Assembly (NCBI GenBank): GCA_023388055.1
Contig: JAEWGW010000004.1
Coordinates: forward strand, 218,430-282,429
DNA length: 64,000 nt
Direction: 5' to 3'
Source of the DNA: Bacillota bacterium
GTDB lineage: Bacteria > Bacillota > Bacilli > Paenibacillales > NBRC-103111
The notes under the pieces are model-generated. The model did not search any database. It was not told where the DNA came from and saw nothing but the letters and a program-made list of their open reading frames with translations. Positions 60,112 through 64,000 of this stretch are shown piece by piece (the first letter of the stretch is position 1; each line of letters opens with the position of its first letter). A program made the position numbers and the translations under genes.

Positions 60112-61194
60112 ATGAAACGTACTGTACTTGGTTTATGCCTCCTTGCCCTGGTTATGGCCATCTCCGCTTGCGGCAGCAGAGGCGACAGCAATGCAGCTGC
60201 TCCTTCCCCCCGCTCTGTCAAAAGCATGACTATCCCGGAGGAAAATCTGCGGAGCCTGTATCTGGCAGGCGGCTGCTTCTGGGGAGTGGAGGCCTATATG
60301 TCACGTATTCCCGGGGTTCAGGATGTCACCTCGGGTTATGCCAACGGAACGGGCGAGAATCCCTCCTATAAGGATGTGATCCGCGGGGACCGGGGTTTTG
60401 CCGAAACGGTTCATGTGAAGTACGATCCGGCACAGGTTACCTTACAGACCCTGCTGGATTATTATTTCCGGGTGATTGATCCCACCAGCGTTAACAAACA
60501 GGGCAATGACAGAGGCATCCAGTATCGTACGGGTATCTACTACACCACCCCTGAAGAAGCGGAAATCATTCAGCAGGCAGTGGCCCGGGAACAGGGTAAA
60601 TATGACAAACCCATCGTAACCGAGGTCCTGCCTCTGCAAAACTATTATCTGGCGGAGGAGTACCACCAGGATTATCTGGTAAAGAACCCCAACGGTTATT
60701 GCCACATCGACCTGAGCATTCTGGATGGGCAGGAGCTGTCCATTGATCCCGCCTTATACCCGCGCCCCACCGATGAGCAGCTCAAGGAGCGGTTAACCAA
60801 GGACCAATATGCAGTAGCGGTCAAAAATGACACGGAGCACGCCTTCAGCAACGAATATTGGGATAACTACGAGCCGGGTCTGTATGTGGATGTGGCCACA
60901 GGCGAACCCTTATTCACAAGCCGGGATAAGTATGATTCCGGATGCGGATGGCCCAGCTTCACCAAACCCGTTGCCCCTGAGGTTGTCACCTATAAAGAGG
61001 ATACCAGCTACGGGATGATCCGCACCGAAGTAAGAAGCCGGGCCGGTAATATCCATCTGGGGCATGTGTTCAATGATGGTCCCAAGGACCGCGGCGGCAA
61101 ACGCTACTGCATCAACAGCGCCTCCATCCGGTTCATTCCTCTTGACCAAATGGAAGAAGAACATTACGGCTATTTAGTATCGGCTGTGGAATAG
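60112..61194 (+). CDS. msrAB: Exported lipoprotein methionine sulfoxide reductase MsrAB
   Basis: This 360-aa fusion protein has a lipoprotein signal (lipobox AISAC, Cys20). The MsrA domain carries catalytic Cys55 in GCFWGVE plus EYHQDYL. The MsrB domain (about 225-350) has DKYDSGCGWPSF, HLGHVFNDGP and the catalytic Cys in RYCINSASIRF. MsrA reduces the S and MsrB the R epimer of methionine sulfoxide, so the fusion can repair both outside the membrane. ATG 60112 follows GGAAGGAGG. As the last gene of the cluster it is ideally placed to repair the Met-rich secreted protein. A terminator follows. Confidence 0.94.
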   Translation: MKRTVLGLCLLALVMAISACGSRGDSNAAAPSPRSVKSMTIPEENLRSLYLAGGCFWGVEAYMSRIPGVQDVTSGYANGTGENPSYKDVIRGDRGFAETVHVKYDPAQVTLQTLLDYYFRVIDPTSVNKQGNDRGIQYRTGIYYTTPEEAEIIQQAVAREQGKYDKPIVTEVLPLQNYYLAEEYHQDYLVKNPNGYCHIDLSILDGQELSIDPALYPRPTDEQLKERLTKDQYAVAVKNDTEHAFSNEYWDNYEPGLYVDVATGEPLFTSRDKYDSGCGWPSFTKPVAPEVVTYKEDTSYGMIRTEVRSRAGNIHLGHVFNDGPKDRGGKRYCINSASIRFIPLDQMEEEHYGYLVSAVE

Positions 61195-61212
61195 AAGCTT
61201 CGGCAACAAAAA

Positions 61213-61266
61213 AGGAGCGTCCTGCAGGTCAGATTAACCTGACTTGCCGGACGCCCTTTATTTTTT
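61213..61266. terminator. Terminator between msrAB and the SLH gene
   Basis: Imperfect long stem GGAGCGTCC-TGCAGGTCAG / CCTGACTTGCC-GGACGC followed by TTTATTTTTT on the plus strand. It serves msrAB and possibly the convergent SLH gene. Confidence 0.8.
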
Positions 61267-61276
61267 GATCACCTTT

Positions 61277-64000
61277 TTAAATCAAACCGGATTCCTTCAA
61301 TAACCGCTTCACAATTGTGGCTACCTCTGCGCGGGTGATGGACGCCTGCGGAGCAAGCTCATCCGCACTCCGGCCGGTTACCAGGCCTGCTTGAAGGCTG
61401 GCTGTAATGCCTGTTTTCGCCCAATTGGACACCGCCGCGGCATCGGCGAAGGGCTTCAGTACCTCGCCGATCTCCTTGGCCGGAAGCTTCCCTTGCAGCT
61501 TGGTTACCGCCATGGCTCTTGCGATAATCAGCATCGCCTGCTCCCGGGTGATCTTCTCATTCGGCCGGAAGCTGCCGTCCTCGAAGCCATCGATGAGCTT
61601 GTAGTTGGAAGTGGTTTGAACTGCAGTGTAATACCAATCCGATGCCTGCACATCAGTGAACACCGCAGAGCCGCCCACCGGCTTCAGCCCCAGTCCCCGC
61701 ATCACAATCGCTGCAAACTCGGCACGGGTAATCGCCGCATCCGGGTTGAACAGACCGTCGCCCACTCCGTTGACTACCAAGCGGGAGCCCATGTCGTTCA
61801 CATCCTGTTGCGCCCAATGCTGCTCCACATCCTTGAACGTAAGCGGATGCCAGATGACTGAATACATGCTGTTGGTCAAGCTGTTGATTTGCGCATAATA
61901 TTTGCCGCCTATTACCGTTATCTTGGTCGGTACGTGACGGACAGAGCCGTCTGCTTCCGTCACAATTCCTGTGGTAATCTTATTGGGATCGATTCCCTCA
62001 GGCAGGGCAATGGTGCGCTTGACATAAGCGTTAAACGTGGTAACCTCGATGGTTTGACCCTCATAGGAAGCCTCTACCGTAAAGTGAACCGGAGGAGCAA
62101 CCAGCGTAAGCCCATTCTGTCCGTTCGCCGCTTCTCCTACCTTCAGCATAGCGGCTTCCGGCTCGGCAATCCGAATTTGCACCTTAATCTCTTCCAGGGC
62201 TGCTGCAGAGCCCAACTGCTTCGAAATCGAACCAATGTCCACTTGAAGCGAAGGAATGGTATAGCTGGCATGTCCGGTTTGAACCACCAGAACGGCCTGC
62301 TTGTCTTCCATGTTCTTCACCATCTGTCCGTTCAGTTCACCGACAATGACATCGGACTGGGCGGAAACGGGAATGGTGACCACCGCACCTTGACCCTCTG
62401 CTTGCAGCTTATCCTCCAATTGCTGGGGATTCACGGTTATGGTGGTTACCGTACGGTCTCCCTCCGTCGAAGAAGCACTTTTGCCAATTTTCTCCTCACG
62501 GCCATTGACCAGCACGATCACGGCGTCGTTGGCCGGAACCGGAGTACCGCCCGGCTGGCTGCCTGTTACGCCATCAGATCCGCCATTCGTGTCATCGCCA
62601 GAATTTCCGCCAGTATCTCCGCCGTTCGATATCTCCGTCCACTTGGCATACAGCGTAACATCGCCTGTGACAAGGTCCGTGTCGAAGTTCCACGCTACCG
62701 TTCCCGCTGCATCCTTGTACCAGCCGGAGAAGCTGTACCCGCTTTTGGACGGGGATACCGGTGCTGTTAGCTTCGAGCCGTGTAGGGCATTGGTGACACC
62801 TGCCACTGCACTGCCGCCCTGTGAGTCGAACAAGACCGTGTGCGTGGGTGCAGGCGGATTGACGGTCACAGCTACGGGTTCACTGATAACTGTTGCCGTC
62901 TGATTGCCATTGGCAGCCTGGTTGAGACTGGTCACGATCACATAATAATAGGTAGTGCCCGGTTCGGCAGTCGGCGCTGTATACGTGCTTCCTATTCCAT
63001 CCGGAATAGCAGCTCCGCCCTTTGTGCTGTTACTTGTGTTGCTGTACCACTGGTAGCTCAGTAAACCACCGTCTGTTGAATGGACAGCTACACTTAAGGT
63101 CGGTCCGGCTTCACCGAGATTGACGATCGCCCCCACTGGCTGTGCAGAAAGAACCGGCACGGCGGCATTAATGAGTTCATTCACGGTAACAGCCACAATG
63201 TCACTGGTAACCGTTGCAATGGGGTTGCCGTTAATCGCGTGATTGGTATTGGTGACCACCACATAGTAGTAGACGGTTCCCAGCACTGTCGTTGGTGCAG
63301 CATACGTGCTGCCTGTTACGCTCGGAATGGCTGATGCACCTGTGACGCTATTCGCCGTATTGCTATACCACTGGTAGCTCAATGTACCGTCATCCGTTGA
63401 TTGAGCAGTAACACTCAATACCGGAGAGTCCCCGGCATTTACTGTCACACTTACCGGCTGGGAGGAAATCCATGGTTCTTCGGCATGAACCAGACCAGTA
63501 ACCGTGACCCTTACGAAGGCGCTGGTAATCTCCGCGGTTGTATTGCCGTTGGCCGCATTCTTGGTATTTTTGATCACCACATAGTAGTAACGATCGGATT
63601 CTTGCTCTGTGGAAATTGTGTAGCTGCTCCCCGTTGCGTCCTCGATTGTAAATGCACCCGAGGTGCTGGCCGTGTCGTTGCGGTACCACTGGTAGCTCAG
63701 TTGCCCATCATCCGTGGAGTTGGCTACCACGCTGAGAACCGGATTGGCATCCCCTACCTTCACCGTGCTGGGGATCGGTTGAGTGGTAATCGTCGGCTGG
63801 GCCGCGTTCACCACTTCCTGTACCGTCACTCTCACAAACGCACTGGTTACTTCTGCCGTTTTGTTGCCGTTCACCGCATTCTTGGTATTCGTTACCACTA
63901 CGTAATAATAGCGATCGGATTCATTCTCCGTGGACACCGTGTAGCTGCTTCCCGTTGCGTTCTCAATTATAAACGCACCCGAGGTGCTGGCTGTATCGTT
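61277..64000 (-). CDS. Surface protein with tandem Ig-like repeats and three SLH domains, partial
   Basis: The gene enters from the right edge, so its N-terminus is missing; 907 residues are visible. The first part consists of at least four tandem Ig-like repeats of about 86 residues (pattern LSYQWY...GSSYT...YYYVVVTNT...VTV). A Listeria-Bacteroides (Flg_new) repeat (VLFDSQGG, SFSGWYKDAAG, LYAKW) and a Gly/Asp-rich linker follow. Next comes a domain related to the pre-SLH region of the cohesin scaffold at 33221. Three SLH domains end it (FKDVEQHWAQQDV, FTDVQASDWYYTAV, VSNWAKTGITASL). It should be bound to secondary wall polymer as an adhesin or stalk. Confidence 0.9.
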   Translation of the reverse strand, partial: NDTASTSGAFIIENATGSSYTVSTENESDRYYYVVVTNTKNAVNGNKTAEVTSAFVRVTVQEVVNAAQPTITTQPIPSTVKVGDANPVLSVVANSTDDGQLSYQWYRNDTASTSGAFTIEDATGSSYTISTEQESDRYYYVVIKNTKNAANGNTTAEITSAFVRVTVTGLVHAEEPWISSQPVSVTVNAGDSPVLSVTAQSTDDGTLSYQWYSNTANSVTGASAIPSVTGSTYAAPTTVLGTVYYYVVVTNTNHAINGNPIATVTSDIVAVTVNELINAAVPVLSAQPVGAIVNLGEAGPTLSVAVHSTDGGLLSYQWYSNTSNSTKGGAAIPDGIGSTYTAPTAEPGTTYYYVIVTSLNQAANGNQTATVISEPVAVTVNPPAPTHTVLFDSQGGSAVAGVTNALHGSKLTAPVSPSKSGYSFSGWYKDAAGTVAWNFDTDLVTGDVTLYAKWTEISNGGDTGGNSGDDTNGGSDGVTGSQPGGTPVPANDAVIVLVNGREEKIGKSASSTEGDRTVTTITVNPQQLEDKLQAEGQGAVVTIPVSAQSDVIVGELNGQMVKNMEDKQAVLVVQTGHASYTIPSLQVDIGSISKQLGSAAALEEIKVQIRIAEPEAAMLKVGEAANGQNGLTLVAPPVHFTVEASYEGQTIEVTTFNAYVKRTIALPEGIDPNKITTGIVTEADGSVRHVPTKITVIGGKYYAQINSLTNSMYSVIWHPLTFKDVEQHWAQQDVNDMGSRLVVNGVGDGLFNPDAAITRAEFAAIVMRGLGLKPVGGSAVFTDVQASDWYYTAVQTTSNYKLIDGFEDGSFRPNEKITREQAMLIIARAMAVTKLQGKLPAKEIGEVLKPFADAAAVSNWAKTGITASLQAGLVTGRSADELAPQASITRAEVATIVKRLLKESGLI
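63170..64000 (-). repeat. Tandem repeats coding for Ig-like domains
   Basis: Units of about 258-264 bp recur, the two rightmost being closest to each other (both encode GAF-IE-ATGSSYT and ESDRYYYVV). They lie in frame in the SLH protein and extend beyond the window. Confidence 0.75.

Noticed and set aside
1..64000. tRNA, rRNA or known riboswitches
   Set aside because: No cloverleaf with the conserved TTC loop, no rRNA-like stretch and no recognisable riboswitch core were found by eye; a covariance-model scan would be decisive.

Overview
The window looks like a chromosome segment of Paenibacillus or a close relative in the Bacillales. The evidence is strong Gram-positive ribosome-binding sites (AGGAGG type), a GC content in the mid-fifties by eye, YesM/YesN sensor-regulator pairs beside a lipoprotein sugar-binding protein, S-layer-homology (SLH) proteins, secreted multidomain pectate lyase and many two-component systems. 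No rRNA, tRNA, prophage, transposase or CRISPR array was seen.

Layout: 1-4.5 kb holds a partial sugar-binding lipoprotein divergent from a YesM/YesN pair. 4.5-9.8 kb is a TetR-controlled operon (TetR, MFS exporter, FtsX-type permease, ATPase) interrupted by a 164-bp inverted-repeat element. 10-21.7 kb carries a UvrD-type helicase, a DUF4386/AraC/SDR cluster, a PPP phosphatase, a 1017-residue hybrid kinase, RlmA-like methyltransferase and a GAF-GGDEF protein. 21.8-31.5 kb has a zinc-ribbon/leucine-rich-repeat membrane protein, two adjacent genes with internal deletions, a DUF1304 gene behind a perfect palindromic operator, an OmpR-type two-component system, a VTT/DedA protein and a GT2 glycosyltransferase. 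31.6-39.4 kb is a three-gene operon for a dockerin protein, a cohesin-SLH anchor protein and a cohesin/dockerin-bearing pectate lyase, with a cre-like site upstream. 39.6-48.9 kb has lipoproteins, selO, an ECF sigma factor with a VOC protein, a SemiSWEET, an amidohydrolase and a NarL-type two-component system. 49-52.1 kb is the divergent ABC-2 export operon resembling LnrLMN of Bacillus subtilis. 52.2-56.1 kb has uncharacterised genes and a broken methyltransferase. 56.4-61.2 kb is a co-directional cluster: a secreted methionine-rich protein, a two-component system, CcdA, a TlpA-like lipoprotein and an exported MsrAB. An SLH protein with tandem Ig-like repeats runs off the right end.

Three things stand out. 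First, seven intergenic elements share one geometry: four arms of about 25 bp, two direct then two inverted, in a total of 182-183 bp, although the arm sequences fall into clearly different families. Second, the Met-rich protein beside a complete extracytoplasmic methionine-sulfoxide repair chain suggests a sacrificial-methionine or metal-stress system. Third, the cohesin-SLH/dockerin operon suggests a small cell-surface pectinolytic complex. Functional statements rest on motif recognition by eye; no database search was run.
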